In this document: piece by piece, positions 1 through 9,454 of the stretch | How positions within the stretch are numbered: position 1 is the stretch's first letter | How the letters are laid out: the number at the start of each line of letters is the position of its first letter | Assembly (NCBI RefSeq): GCF_007995055.1 | Contig: NZ_VOQQ01000001.1 | Span: forward strand, 558,001-622,000 | Source: Sphingosinicella ginsenosidimutans | Lineage (GTDB): Bacteria > Pseudomonadota > Alphaproteobacteria > Sphingomonadales > Sphingomonadaceae | Length of the DNA stretch: 64,000 bases | Direction: 5' to 3' | Position numbers and translations under genes: made by a program | Notes under the pieces: model-generated | Told to the model about the DNA's origin: nothing | What the model saw: only the letters and a program-made list of their open reading frames with translations | Database searches by the model: none

Positions 1-75
1 GTCGAGCTGGTCACGCCGGATACCGCCGCCTGGTCGGCCGCGGTCCGGGAAATCGAAAGGGCGCTCGGCCGATGA
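1..75 (+). CDS. 3' end of an unidentified gene (last 24 codons)
   Basis: An open frame runs from the first base to a TGA at 73-75, encoding 24 residues that end in ALGR. Its stop overlaps the kynU start as ATGA, so the two genes are probably translationally coupled and in one operon. Kynurenine pathway genes often sit beside kynU, but the tail is too short to identify a family. Confidence 0.6.
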   Translation, partial: VELVTPDTAAWSAAVREIERALGR

Positions 76-1295
76 GCTTCACCCTCGCCGAGGCGCGCGC
101 CGCCGATGCCGCCGATCCGCTGCGGCCGATGCGCGATCGCTTCCATCTGCCCGAGGGCGTGATCTATCTCGACGGCAATTCGCTCGGCCCGCTGCCCAGG
201 GCGACCGCGCCGCGCCAGCGCGAGGTGGTGGAGCATGAATGGGGCGAGGCGCTGATCCGCAGCTGGAACTGGCACGGCTGGATCGATGCGCCGCTGCGGA
301 TCGGCGCGAAGATCGCGCCGCTGATCGGTGCGAAGCCCAATGAGGTGATCGTCACCGATTCCACCTCGGTCAATCTCTTCAAGCTGCTCGTCGCCGCGGC
401 GCGGCTCTCCGATCGCCCGACGCTCCTCTCCGAAAGCGGCAATTTCCACACCGATCTCCACATCGCCTCGGGCGTCGCGGACCTGCTCGGCCTTCGCCTC
501 GACATCGCGCCGCGCGAGAAGATCGAAAGCCGGATCGGCGCCGAGACCAATCTCGCGCTGCTCACCCACGTCCACTACAAGACCGCCGAGCGCTACGACA
601 TGGCCGCGCTCAACATCCGCGCCCGCACCGCCGGCACGCGGATCGTCTGGGATCTGAGCCACAGCGCCGGCGCGGTGCCGGTCCAGCTCAACGCGACGGG
701 CGCGGAGCTGGCGGTCGGCTGCGGCTACAAATATCTGAACGGAGGGCCCGGCGCGCCGGCCTTCCTCTATGTCGCCGAGCGCCTGCAGGAGGAACTCCTG
801 TCACCCCTGCGCGGCTGGATGGGCCACGCCGCGCCCTTCGCCTTCACCGACGATTACGCACCGGCCCCCGGCATCGCGCGTTTCCTCGCCGGAACCCCGC
901 CGATCCTCAGCCTGATCGCGCTGGAAAGCGGCCTTTCCGCCTTCAACGACGTGACGGTGGAGCGGCTCTGGTCGAAGTCCAACGCGCTGTTCGATATCTT
1001 CCACGCGCTGATGGAGCAGCGCTGCCCGGATCTCGTCTGCATCACGCCGCGCGCGCCCGAAGTCCGGGGCAGCCACATCTCCTTCGCCCACCCCAATGCC
1101 TTCGAAATCTGCCAGGCGCTGATCGCCGAAGGCGTCATCGGCGATTTCCGCGCGCCCGACGTGATCCGCTTCGGCCTGACGCCGCTCTATCTCGGGTTCG
1201 AGGATGTGTGGCGCGCGATCGACATCCTTGCCGCCATCCTCGGGGAAGAACGCTGGCGCGATCCGAAATTCGCGGTTCGCGGCAAAGTCACCTGA
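72..1295 (+). CDS. kynU: Kynureninase
   Basis: This is a PLP-dependent enzyme of 407 residues, the usual family length. It cleaves L-kynurenine (or 3-hydroxykynurenine) to anthranilate (or 3-hydroxyanthranilate) plus alanine in tryptophan catabolism. The N-terminal IYLDGNSLGPLP signature lies near residue 31. The cofactor aspartate is in WDLSHSAG near residue 194, and the Schiff-base lysine is in GYKYLNGGPG near residue 220. The ATG overlaps the preceding stop (ATGA), which fixes the start. It is a fold-type I aminotransferase-like protein acting in the cytosol. The window also encodes a tryptophan biosynthesis operon about 57 kb away, with no visible physical link between the two. Confidence 0.95.
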   Translation: MSFTLAEARAADAADPLRPMRDRFHLPEGVIYLDGNSLGPLPRATAPRQREVVEHEWGEALIRSWNWHGWIDAPLRIGAKIAPLIGAKPNEVIVTDSTSVNLFKLLVAAARLSDRPTLLSESGNFHTDLHIASGVADLLGLRLDIAPREKIESRIGAETNLALLTHVHYKTAERYDMAALNIRARTAGTRIVWDLSHSAGAVPVQLNATGAELAVGCGYKYLNGGPGAPAFLYVAERLQEELLSPLRGWMGHAAPFAFTDDYAPAPGIARFLAGTPPILSLIALESGLSAFNDVTVERLWSKSNALFDIFHALMEQRCPDLVCITPRAPEVRGSHISFAHPNAFEICQALIAEGVIGDFRAPDVIRFGLTPLYLGFEDVWRAIDILAAILGEERWRDPKFAVRGKVT

Positions 1296-1378
1296 GGCCT
1301 GTTTGCCCTCGCGGGATGCCTCCTATATAGGGCGCACCTTCCTTGACGCCCTTTCGCCAGCCGGAGGCCCGAAGCCAC

Positions 1379-2158
1379 ATGTCCCGCCGCCGACTTGTCT
1401 ATGAAGGCAAGGCCAAGATTCTCTACGAAGGGCCCGAGCCCGGCACGCTGATCCAGTATTTCAAGGACGATGCGACCGCGTTCAACGCGCAGAAGAAGGG
1501 CACGATCTCCGGCAAGGGCGTGCTCAACAACCGCATTTCCGAGCATATCTTCTCGCTGCTCGGCACGATCGGCATCCAGACCCACTTCATCCGCCGGCTG
1601 AACATGCGCGAGCAGCTGATCCGGCAGGTCGAGATCGTCCCGATCGAGGTGGTCGTCCGCAACGTCGCCGCCGGCTCGCTGTCGCAGCGGCTCGGGATCG
1701 AGGAAGGGACGCAGCTTCCGCGCACGATCATCGAATATTATTACAAGGACGATGCGCTGGGCGATCCGCTGATCGCCGACGAGCATATCGCCTGCTTCGG
1801 CTGGGCGAGCCAGGAAGAGATGAACGACATCGCCGACATGGCGATCCGCATCAACGATTTCCTGTGCGGCCTCTTCGCCGGCATCGGCATCCGTCTCGTC
1901 GACTTCAAGCTCGAGTTCGGGCGGCTGTGGGAAAATGACTATGCCCGCATCATCCTGGCCGACGAGATCAGCCCCGACGGCTGCCGGCTGTGGGACATGA
2001 AATCGAACGAGAAGCTCGACAAGGATCGCTTCCGCCGCGATCTCGGCGGCGAGGCGGAGGCCTATCAGGAGGTCGCGCGCCGGCTCGGCCTGATGCCCGA
2101 GGGCGAGGCCAATGCCGTGCTCGACCTCGAAGAGCACCGGGCGAAGCGCGGGAAATAA
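1379..2158 (+). CDS. purC: SAICAR synthase (phosphoribosylaminoimidazole-succinocarboxamide synthase)
   Basis: The 259-residue protein ligates aspartate to CAIR using ATP to form SAICAR in de novo purine synthesis. It opens with the family signature [15 protein letters not shown] and contains the conserved VDFKLEFG segment. The start is placed at ATG 1379 because this gives the normal N-terminus; an in-frame ATG 12 codons upstream would add a non-family tail. Two further purine genes, purT (4.3 kb) and purL (46 kb), lie in the window but not in the same operon. Confidence 0.95.
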   Translation: MSRRRLVYEGKAKILYEGPEPGTLIQYFKDDATAFNAQKKGTISGKGVLNNRISEHIFSLLGTIGIQTHFIRRLNMREQLIRQVEIVPIEVVVRNVAAGSLSQRLGIEEGTQLPRTIIEYYYKDDALGDPLIADEHIACFGWASQEEMNDIADMAIRINDFLCGLFAGIGIRLVDFKLEFGRLWENDYARIILADEISPDGCRLWDMKSNEKLDKDRFRRDLGGEAEAYQEVARRLGLMPEGEANAVLDLEEHRAKRGK

Positions 2159-2183
2159 AAAAAGCCCCGCCTCGCGGCGGGGC
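2153..2183 (-). terminator. Rho-independent terminator of the M23 peptidase gene, overlapping the purC stop
   Basis: An 8-bp perfect stem (2164-2171 with 2176-2183) closes a TCGC tetraloop. On the minus strand it is followed by a run of T (A-rich 2153-2163 on the plus strand). The tract includes the purC stop codon, so the two convergent genes share the sequence. The plus-strand side lacks a T run, so it should act mainly on the minus-strand gene. Confidence 0.8.
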
Positions 2184-2210
2184 CGATGGCCTTTGCGGCC
2201 TCTCCTGAAC

Positions 2211-3359
2211 TTAGCGCGAGGCCCCGGCCGGGCCGCCGACCGCCACCTGCTGGTGTTCCAGCCGGCGCTGCAGCGCGACGAGCGTGGTGCCGGTTTCGAG
2301 GAACGGCACCGGATTGACCGCCTGGCCGTCGATCCGCACTTCATAATGGACGTGGCTGCCGGTCGAGCGGCCGGTGGAGCCCATCAGCCCGATCAGCTCG
2401 CCGCGGTGGACGCGCTGGCCCACCTGGGCGATGCGGCGCGACATATGGCCGTAACGGGTGGTGATGCCCTGGCCGTGATTGATCTCGACCATGTTGCCAT
2501 AGCCGCCATTATTATATTCGGAGCGCGAGACGACGCCGTCGGCGGTGGCATAGATTGGCGTTCCGATCGGCCCGGCGAGATCGACGCCCGGATGGAAGGC
2601 CGCGCCGCGACGGAACGGATCGGAGCGCCCGCCGAAGCCCGAGGTGAAGTTGAAGGCCGCGACCGGCTGGCCCGACGGGATCGAGGCGACCCCTTGCTCG
2701 AGCTGGTCGAGCCGGCGCCAGCTCATGAACAGCGCACGATAATCGGGGTCGGCATTGCCCGAGGCCGGCATCGGCTCGAACGGGCCGCCGACACCGCCGG
2801 CGACGGCGCGATGAAAGCGGGCGGGGTTCAGCCCGACCTGGCGGATCGCCTGCGCCGTTTCGGCATAGCGGCGGCGAGCCGCATCCCGGGCCCGCGCGGC
2901 CATCGCGGCCTGCATGTCCTCGACCTGGGCGAAGGGCGCGGCGGCGGCCTGCGTCCGCGCATCATCGGCTTCCTCGGCCTGGGGCGGCAGCAGCGCGGCG
3001 AGCTGGCGGGCGTCGGCCTCGCCGGACATCACCGCGGCGAGGAAGAGCTGGCGGCGCTCGAGCAGGGCGGCGCGGCGCTGGGCGGCATCGCGGGCGGCCT
3101 GGAGATCGTTTTCCATCTGGGCGACCCGGCGCTGCATCTGGGCGACATCGCCGTTCATCGCCATCACCGCGCTCACCGTCGCGAAGGCGGACCAGAGCAC
3201 CAGCAGCAAGGCCAGGGCGGCGGCGACCATCTGGACCCGGGCGCCGATCCGGAACCGGCGAAGATTGGTGCCGTCGTGAAGGAAAATATCGCGCGGCTTG
3301 AAGATATCGCGGAACGCACGCGTCCATCCGACGTTCGCAACCGCAACCGAATTCGTCAT
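2211..3359 (-). CDS. M23 family metallopeptidase with N-terminal membrane anchor
   Basis: The predicted envelope protein has 382 residues. One membrane segment spans about residues 43-63, followed by an Ala/Gln/Arg-rich coiled-coil region (about 68-170) and a C-terminal LytM/M23 domain. The zinc ligands are visible: HPGVD (His256, Asp260) and the HVH pair near residues 336-338. The family hydrolyses peptidoglycan cross-bridges or acts as an activator of amidases; all metal ligands are present, so catalysis is plausible. The start is taken at ATG 3359, preceded by a GGGGA sequence; ATG 3365 is an alternative. A strong terminator follows the gene. Confidence 0.88.
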   Translation of the reverse strand: MTNSVAVANVGWTRAFRDIFKPRDIFLHDGTNLRRFRIGARVQMVAAALALLLVLWSAFATVSAVMAMNGDVAQMQRRVAQMENDLQAARDAAQRRAALLERRQLFLAAVMSGEADARQLAALLPPQAEEADDARTQAAAAPFAQVEDMQAAMAARARDAARRRYAETAQAIRQVGLNPARFHRAVAGGVGGPFEPMPASGNADPDYRALFMSWRRLDQLEQGVASIPSGQPVAAFNFTSGFGGRSDPFRRGAAFHPGVDLAGPIGTPIYATADGVVSRSEYNNGGYGNMVEINHGQGITTRYGHMSRRIAQVGQRVHRGELIGLMGSTGRSTGSHVHYEVRIDGQAVNPVPFLETGTTLVALQRRLEHQQVAVGGPAGASR

Positions 3360-3482
3360 CACCATCCCCGCTCGGCATTCGACAGCCGGCTCGGCCACGC
3401 ACACGGCCAGATTGAAATCCGGGCTGTCGCCCGCTCAAATGACGATCGGAAGTGCCCGCCCCGAACGTTGCGGCGGAGAATG

Positions 3483-4295
3483 TTAAGCAACCTCTTCCCC
3501 GGCAAGCCCTGCATAATAATCGCGGGACAAACCGGCAGCACCGCGCGCCGAGTCGTTGAACGGCGGCTTCAGGCTCCCGCGAAAATGGCGCCGGACCAGT
3601 GTGTGCCAATGCGGGACAGGGGCGATTCTCTCTCTTTCACAGGCGATTGCGAACCAGCGGGTGCCGGCCGCGACATGGCGGATTTCGTCGCGATAGATGC
3701 GGCCGAGGATCGCAGCCGATCGATGGTCGCCCGCCTTTTCCAGCGCGTCCACCGTCGCCGGCGTGACGTCGAGCCCCCGCGCCTCCAGCACCATCGGCAC
3801 GATCGCCAGCCGGGCGCATGGATCGTCCGCCGTCGCCTCGGCGGCTTCCCACAGGCCGGCATGGGCCGGCAGCGCGCCATAGCCGGACCCGAGCGCCGCG
3901 AGCCGCCGGTCGAGCAGCGCGAAATGCATCGCCTCGTCGGCGCCGACGCCGATCCAGTCGTCGATGAAGGCGCGTGGGAATTGCGCCCCGAACCGCCCGG
4001 CCATGTCGAAGGCGAGGTCGATCGCGGCGAATTCGATATGCGCGAGCGCGTGGAGCAGCGCGATGCGGCTGCGTTCCGATCCCGCCTTGCCGCGCTTGGG
4101 CATCCGGTTCGGCGGCAGCAGCGCCGGCCGCTCGGGCCGCGCCGGGGCATCGGGCATCGCGACATCGAAGTCCCAGGCCGTCTCGCCGCGCCGCCATGCG
4201 CGCGCTGCCGCCCTAGCGGCCTTCACCTTGGCGCGCGGATCGGCCGCCAGCAGTACGGCGCGACAGGCCCGGGCGATGGTCCCTTCCCTCTCCAT
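3483..4295 (-). CDS. DUF455 ferritin-like protein
   Basis: The 270-residue protein matches the DUF455 family of ferritin-like helical proteins. Acidic and His residues sit in helices such as [18 protein letters not shown], the [10 protein letters not shown] segment and [12 protein letters not shown], spaced as expected for a di-iron four-helix bundle. The biochemical role of the family is not established. The start at ATG 4295 gives the usual length; a longer form from 4322 would overlap the divergent purT start. It is transcribed away from purT with only about 25 bases between the starts. Confidence 0.75.
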   Translation of the reverse strand: MEREGTIARACRAVLLAADPRAKVKAARAAARAWRRGETAWDFDVAMPDAPARPERPALLPPNRMPKRGKAGSERSRIALLHALAHIEFAAIDLAFDMAGRFGAQFPRAFIDDWIGVGADEAMHFALLDRRLAALGSGYGALPAHAGLWEAAEATADDPCARLAIVPMVLEARGLDVTPATVDALEKAGDHRSAAILGRIYRDEIRHVAAGTRWFAIACERERIAPVPHWHTLVRRHFRGSLKPPFNDSARGAAGLSRDYYAGLAGEEVA

Positions 4296-4320
4296 GCGTC
4301 GCGCTGTACCGGCGACGGCC

Positions 4321-5484
4321 ATGACTTTCACCGCCAAAATCCTCCTCCTCGGCTCGGGCGAGCTCGGGCGCGAATTCACGATCTCGGCCAAGCGGCTCGG
4401 CGCGTGCGTGATCGCCTGCGATTCCTACGAAGGCGCGCCGGCGATGCAGGTGGCCGATGCGGCGGAGGTCTTCCCGATGCTTGACGGCGAACGCCTGCGC
4501 GCCGCGGTCGAAAAGCACCGGCCCGATTTCGTCGTCCCCGAGATCGAGGCGATCCGCACCGAGGCGCTGGTCGAGCTTGAGGGCGAGGGCTGGCACGTCG
4601 TGCCGACCGCGCGCGCCGCGGCAATGACCATGAACCGCGATGCGATCCGAAGCCTCGCCGCCGAGCAGCTCGGCCTTCGCACCTCGCGCTATCGGTTCGC
4701 CGAGAGCCTCGACGAGGTGATCGCGGCGGCAGGGCACACCGGCCTTCCCTGTGTGGTCAAGCCGGTCATGTCTTCGTCCGGCAAGGGCCAATCGACGGTG
4801 CGCGGTGAGGACGAGCTGGCGGCGGCCTGGACCTACGCGGTCGCCAACATGCGCGGCGACCGGCCGCGCGTGATCGTCGAGCAATTCGTCGATTTCGACT
4901 ATGAGATCACCCTGCTCACCGTCCGCTCGCGGGGCGGCGTCAGCTTCTGCCCGCCGATCGGCCACCGGCAGGAACATGGCGATTATCGCGAAAGCTGGCA
5001 GCCGATGGCGATGTCGCCGGCTGCGCTCGCCGAGGCGCAGGCGATGGCGCGCGCCGTCGTCGACGATCTCGGCGGTTACGGCATCTTCGGCGTCGAATTC
5101 TTCATCAAGGGCGACGAGGCGATCTTTTCCGAGCTCAGCCCACGGCCGCACGATACCGGCATGGTCACGTCGATCTCGCAGGATCTGTCGGAATTCGATC
5201 TCCACGCCCGCGCGATCCTTGGGCTGCCGATCCCTGAAATCGCGCTTCGCGGCCCCTCCGCATCGGCGGTCATCCTCGCGGACCGGGACGCGACCGCCTT
5301 CCGGTTCGAAGGGCTGGCGGATGCGCTGGCGACGGGGCCGCAGGTCGACGTGCGGATTTTCGGCAAGCCGGCGACCCGCCCGAACCGCCGAATGGGCGTC
5401 GCGCTCGCCCGTGCCGAAAGCGTTGAGGCCGCCCGGGCGCTGGCCAGCGAAGCCGCCCGCCGGGTGCGGATCGTCTATTCCTGA
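4321..5484 (+). CDS. purT: Formate-dependent phosphoribosylglycinamide formyltransferase (GAR transformylase 2)
   Basis: This ATP-grasp enzyme of 387 residues formylates GAR with formate and ATP, giving FGAR in purine synthesis without folate. The N-terminal nucleotide fold ([14 protein letters not shown]) is followed by an ATP-grasp domain with [14 protein letters not shown] and the metal-binding segment [12 protein letters not shown]. Length matches the family (about 390). It is alone on its strand; its last 10 bases overlap the convergent gene at 5475-6032. Confidence 0.94.
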   Translation: MTFTAKILLLGSGELGREFTISAKRLGACVIACDSYEGAPAMQVADAAEVFPMLDGERLRAAVEKHRPDFVVPEIEAIRTEALVELEGEGWHVVPTARAAAMTMNRDAIRSLAAEQLGLRTSRYRFAESLDEVIAAAGHTGLPCVVKPVMSSSGKGQSTVRGEDELAAAWTYAVANMRGDRPRVIVEQFVDFDYEITLLTVRSRGGVSFCPPIGHRQEHGDYRESWQPMAMSPAALAEAQAMARAVVDDLGGYGIFGVEFFIKGDEAIFSELSPRPHDTGMVTSISQDLSEFDLHARAILGLPIPEIALRGPSASAVILADRDATAFRFEGLADALATGPQVDVRIFGKPATRPNRRMGVALARAESVEAARALASEAARRVRIVYS

Positions 5485-6032
5485 ATCTCGGCGTCGCGCT
5501 CCGCCTCGCGCGCCGCTTCCTCGTCCTGCGTGATCGGAAAGTGGCTGTAGCGCTCGGCCGGGCCGCCCGCGATCCCGGCGTCCGGGCGGGTTTCCGGGAA
5601 GGCGCTGCCCAGCTCGTCGCGCGCGCGGGCGATGGCGGCGCGCATGTCGCCCTGACTGCCGAAATAGGGAACCCGATCGTCATAGCCGCGCGGCGTGCCG
5701 GCCGTGCCTTCCGCGGCATAGGCGCCGCAGTCCGCGCCGCAATCGACGCCGCCCGGCCAGCCATAATCGGCGCTGACGCTTCGCGGCGGCATCGGCAGCG
5801 CCTCGGCCGGCGGCCGGGGCGGCCGGACCACGGTTTCGTGGAAGGCGAGCGGATCGATCGCCGCCACCGTATTGTTGCCGAGCGTGACGCCGATCAGGAT
5901 TCCGCCGATCGCGAGCGCGCCGACCGCGGGAAAATACCAGGGCGTCTCGAGCCGCCGCCGAATCGCGCGCCTGAGCGCGCGCCAGAGCCGTTCAGGGAAG
6001 CTCTTGCGCCGCCGCGAGGACCTCTTCGGCAT
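5475..6032 (-). CDS. Hypothetical single-pass membrane protein
   Basis: I do not recognise a family for these 185 residues. The N-terminal 30 residues are strongly basic (many Arg), followed by one hydrophobic segment near residues 33-53, then a Pro- and acidic-rich tail ending in a Glu/Ala/Arg helix. This suggests a cytoplasmic basic N-terminus and a periplasmic tail. It starts inside the 3' end of the bcp gene (41-base overlap) on the same strand and overlaps the end of purT. Confidence 0.55.
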   Translation of the reverse strand: MPKRSSRRRKSFPERLWRALRRAIRRRLETPWYFPAVGALAIGGILIGVTLGNNTVAAIDPLAFHETVVRPPRPPAEALPMPPRSVSADYGWPGGVDCGADCGAYAAEGTAGTPRGYDDRVPYFGSQGDMRAAIARARDELGSAFPETRPDAGIAGGPAERYSHFPITQDEEAAREAERDAEIQE

Positions 6033-6456
6033 GGCCGGGCACCTTCACCTTGCGCCAGATCCGGCTGATCGTCCCGTCCCGATCGATCAGGAAGGTGGCG
6101 CGTTCGATTCCCATATATTTGCGCCCGTACATGGATTTTTCCACCCATGTTCCGAACGCCTCGCACGCGCCGCCCTCCTCGTCCGAGGCGAGCTTGACGC
6201 GAAGATCGTGCTTCGCGGCGAACTTGGCGTGGCTTCGGGGGCTGTCCTTCGACACGCCGAGCACCCAGGTCCCGGCCTTTTCGAAGGCGTCGGCGAGGGC
6301 GGTGAAGTCCTTCGCCTCGCGGGTGCAGCCGCTCGTATCGTCCTTCGGGTAGAAATAGAGGACGAGCTTGTTGCCCTTGAAATCGGCGGGGCTGACCGAG
6401 TCGCCATCCGCCGCGGTCAGCGCCACATCCGGCACGCGATCGCCCAGGCTCACCAT
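5992..6456 (-). CDS. bcp: Thioredoxin-dependent peroxiredoxin (Bcp/PrxQ)
   Basis: The 154-residue thioredoxin-fold peroxidase reduces hydrogen and organic peroxides. The peroxidatic cysteine lies in YPKDDTSGCTREAKDF; no second Cys follows five residues later, and Cys in GGACEAFG is further on. The family splits into 1-Cys and 2-Cys forms, so the resolving residue is uncertain. The gene is downstream of glnE on the same strand, separated by about 60 bases. Confidence 0.92.
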   Translation of the reverse strand: MVSLGDRVPDVALTAADGDSVSPADFKGNKLVLYFYPKDDTSGCTREAKDFTALADAFEKAGTWVLGVSKDSPRSHAKFAAKHDLRVKLASDEEGGACEAFGTWVEKSMYGRKYMGIERATFLIDRDGTISRIWRKVKVPGHAEEVLAAAQELP

Positions 6457-6515
6457 GAACGTCCTCCCTCTTCGGTCCCGCTGTGGCGCGCATGGCTGCC
6501 GCGGGCAAGCGCGAA

Positions 6516-9200
6516 TCAGCGCCGGGCTATCCCCGCCCAGAGCGCCGCGATGTCGGCCCGCGCACGATCGTGCGCGGCGACGAGCGCGTCCCAGTCGTCA
6601 AGCCCGCAGGCGCGTGCGACCAGCGCACGGCTCGGCGGCGCGGGAATGTCTGCGCCCGGCGCCACCAGCCGCAGCATGACGAGGATCCGGGTCAGCAGCC
6701 GCATGGCCGGTGCGATCTGTGGCCCGGCCAGCCCGGTGGCGGCGAGATCGGTGATCGCCTCCCCCAGTCGCGGCGTCAGGCCGATGCCGCTGGTCAACTG
6801 AAGGACCTGGATCGCGAATTCGAGGTCGACCAGCCCGCCCGGCCCGAGCTTGATGTCGAACGGCCCGGCGGGCGGCTTGTGCGCATTCATCTCGGCGCGC
6901 ATCGCCACCGCGTCGGCGACGACCCGCGCAGGATCGTGCGGCGCGCGAAGCACTCCGGCCACCGTCGCCGCGAGCGCGGCGCGCCCCTCCGGCGATCCGT
7001 AGACAGGCCGCCCCCGCGTCAGGGCCATATGTTCGAACGTCCAGGCCCTGTCGGCCTGATAGGCGGCGAAGCTGTCGAGGCTGACCGCGAGCATCCCGTC
7101 GGCGCCGGACGGCCGCAGCCTGGTATCGACCTCGTACAGGGGGCCGGCCGCGGTCGCGACGCTGAGCGCGGCGGTGACGCGCGGCGCGAGCCGGTTGAAA
7201 TAATCGGTCGCGCGCAACGGCTTCGGCCCGTCCGATTCAGCCTCATGCGTGCCGCTGAACAGGTAGATGAGGTCGAGATCGGAGGCATGGGTCAGCGCCG
7301 ACCCGCCGAGCCGCCCGAGCCCGAGGATCAGCAGCTCCGATCCCGGGACGCGGCCATGACGCGCCTCGAAATCGGCGATCGCGGCGTCGGCCAGTGCCTG
7401 GATCGCCGCCTCGGCCACCCGGGCATAGCCGCGCGCCACCTCGATCGGATCGCCGGCCCCGGTCACGAGCTGCGCGCCCAGCGCGAACCGCCGCTCATTG
7501 ACCCGCCGGCGCACGCGATCGAGCAGCAACTGGTAATCCTCGTCGTCGCGATCGGGCCGCGCGAATTCCTCCGCGAGCGCGGGCACGTCCGGTGGCGGGT
7601 CGAAGGCGCTGGCGTCGATCAGCCCGTCGAGAAGCGCGGGCCGCAGCCCGATCTGGTCGGCCAATGGCGGCGCGTGGCTCAGGATCGCGCCGAGCTGCTG
7701 CGTCAGCGCCGGCCGCGCGACGAGCAGACGGAACAGGTTGATCCCGCTCGGCAGCCGCTCGATGAGGTCGCCGAACCGGTTCATCGCCTGGTTCGGATCG
7801 CTCGCCCCGGCGAAGGCCTCGACCAGAACGGGCAGCATCGCCTCGAACGCATCGCGCGCGGCGGGGGAACGGAGCGAACGCGCCTTGCCCGATCGCCAGT
7901 CCTCGATCCGCGTGCGCGCCGCCGCCGGATCGGCGAAGCCCGCCTTCACCAGCGCCGCCGTCAGCGCCTCCCCGTCCAGCGGCAGCCGGGCCTCCTCGCC
8001 GCCGCCGAGCCGGTCGTAGAAAGCCGATACCGCTTCGACCTGCGGGCGGAGCAGGGCGAGCAGGGCCGCGCCATCCGGCAGGCCGTGCAGGCGCGCGACA
8101 TTGTCGAGCGCGTCGCCCGCGCGGGGCAGCGCGTGGGTCTGCCGATCATCGACCATCTGAAGCCGGTGCTCGATCGTCCGCTCGATCCGGTAGGCCGCGG
8201 CGAGGCTGTCGGCGACATGGGGCGCGATCCGGTCCGCGCGCTGCAGCGCCGCCAGCGCCGCCAGCGTCGATGGCGAGCGCAGCTCCGGCTCCCGCCCGCC
8301 ATGGATGAGCTGGTGGATCTGGACGAAGAACTCGATCTCCCGGATCCCGCCACGGCCGCGCTTCAGGTCGAAGCCGGGGCCGAAGGCCTGCCCCCCCGCA
8401 TAATGATCGCGGATCAGGTGGCTCATCGCCTGGATTTCGCCGATCGCGCCGAAATCCAGGCTCCGGCGCCACACGAAGGGGTGGATCGCCTCAAGGAAGT
8501 AGCGCCCCAGCGCCGCATCCCCCGCGCAGGCGCGGGCGCGGATGAAGGCCGCGCGCTCCCAGGGCAGCGCCGAGGATTCGTAATGGCTGATCGCCGCGTT
8601 CACCGGCAGCGCCACCGGCGTCACCTCCGGCGAGGGGCGCAGGCGCAGATCGACGCGGAAGGCGTAGCCGTCCTCGGTCCGCGCCTGGACGAGTTCGACG
8701 ATCCGGTTCGACAGGCGCACCGCCGCCTGGATCGGTTCCTCGCGCGGCTTGCGCGGCAGCGTCTCGGGATCGAAGAGGAAGATGAGATCGACGTCCGAGG
8801 AATAATTGAGCTCGCCGCCGCCGAGCTTGCCGAGCGCGATGATGGCGAAACCCCGCGCCGCTTCGCCGGGCGTCCGTTCGGCGACCGCGGCGGCAATCGC
8901 CGTCTCCAGCGTTCGATCGGCGAGGCTGGAGAGCGCAGCCGTCACCTCTTCCAGCGACATCGCGCCGGCGAGATCGGCGATGCCGAGCGCGAGCGCATGG
9001 GCGGATCGCGTCCGGCGAACCGCCCGGGCCGGATCGTCGCTCGAATCCTCCGCGGCCGCGAGCGCGCCGGCGAGATCGCCCGCCTCGAGCCGCGCCGTCA
9101 CCTCCGGAAAGCGCTCGCTCTCAAGGGCCAGGAAGGGCGAACAGGCCCGTGCGCGGGCAAGTGCCGCCGCGAAATCGCGCTCTGTTCGTGTCTCGATCAT
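6516..9200 (-). CDS. glnE: Bifunctional glutamine synthetase adenylyltransferase/deadenylylase
   Basis: The 894-residue enzyme attaches AMP to, or removes it from, a tyrosine of glutamine synthetase, tuning nitrogen assimilation in response to PII and glutamine. Two nucleotidyltransferase modules are visible: the N-terminal one with GGGELNYSSDVDLIFLF, classically the deadenylylase, and the C-terminal one with LGGSALTHASDLDLIYLF, classically the adenylylase. The start at ATG 9200 (MIETRTERDF) fits homologues; the frame stays open further upstream but looks non-coding. The protein is somewhat shorter than the E. coli form. Confidence 0.93.
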   Translation of the reverse strand: MIETRTERDFAAALARARACSPFLALESERFPEVTARLEAGDLAGALAAAEDSSDDPARAVRRTRSAHALALGIADLAGAMSLEEVTAALSSLADRTLETAIAAAVAERTPGEAARGFAIIALGKLGGGELNYSSDVDLIFLFDPETLPRKPREEPIQAAVRLSNRIVELVQARTEDGYAFRVDLRLRPSPEVTPVALPVNAAISHYESSALPWERAAFIRARACAGDAALGRYFLEAIHPFVWRRSLDFGAIGEIQAMSHLIRDHYAGGQAFGPGFDLKRGRGGIREIEFFVQIHQLIHGGREPELRSPSTLAALAALQRADRIAPHVADSLAAAYRIERTIEHRLQMVDDRQTHALPRAGDALDNVARLHGLPDGAALLALLRPQVEAVSAFYDRLGGGEEARLPLDGEALTAALVKAGFADPAAARTRIEDWRSGKARSLRSPAARDAFEAMLPVLVEAFAGASDPNQAMNRFGDLIERLPSGINLFRLLVARPALTQQLGAILSHAPPLADQIGLRPALLDGLIDASAFDPPPDVPALAEEFARPDRDDEDYQLLLDRVRRRVNERRFALGAQLVTGAGDPIEVARGYARVAEAAIQALADAAIADFEARHGRVPGSELLILGLGRLGGSALTHASDLDLIYLFSGTHEAESDGPKPLRATDYFNRLAPRVTAALSVATAAGPLYEVDTRLRPSGADGMLAVSLDSFAAYQADRAWTFEHMALTRGRPVYGSPEGRAALAATVAGVLRAPHDPARVVADAVAMRAEMNAHKPPAGPFDIKLGPGGLVDLEFAIQVLQLTSGIGLTPRLGEAITDLAATGLAGPQIAPAMRLLTRILVMLRLVAPGADIPAPPSRALVARACGLDDWDALVAAHDRARADIAALWAGIARR

Positions 9201-9307
9201 GCAACAGGTCCGGCGTGAAACCCGCCATGTTCGCCGCCGATTTGCAACCCCGGCGCCGCTTCGCACGTTGAGCGAGCGTGGAAAAATGTGCATCCAGTGT
9301 TGAAACG

Positions 9308-9454
9308 ATGACCTATCGCCAGACCCGGCATTTCGTGCGCGCCGCGCCGCCGCCTGTCCATGCCGGGCTCGGCCGGGCATTGCGCCGCGCCTTTCCCGTC
9401 GATCGGGATCCGGCGCTCGAAGCTCTGGAAGATTTGCTGTCGCGGATCGATTAG
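9308..9454 (+). CDS. Small protein of 48 residues, possibly a NepR-like paralogue
   Basis: A 48-codon frame with codon use like real genes here lies between glnE (divergent) and ecfG (convergent, sharing 4 bases). No clear ribosome binding site is seen. Its C-terminal half, GLGRALRRAF then LEALEDLLSRID, lines up with the NepR encoded at 11466, which has DVGRALRSAY then EMIDLLGKLG. This suggests a second, diverged NepR-type anti-sigma factor, but the similarity is short and judged by eye. It could also be chance. Confidence 0.35.
   Translation: MTYRQTRHFVRAAPPPVHAGLGRALRRAFPVDRDPALEALEDLLSRID

Noticed and set aside
6483..9218. Long plus-strand open frame opposite glnE
   Set aside because: Same cause: high GC makes antisense stops rare. 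glnE has both nucleotidyltransferase domains on the other strand.
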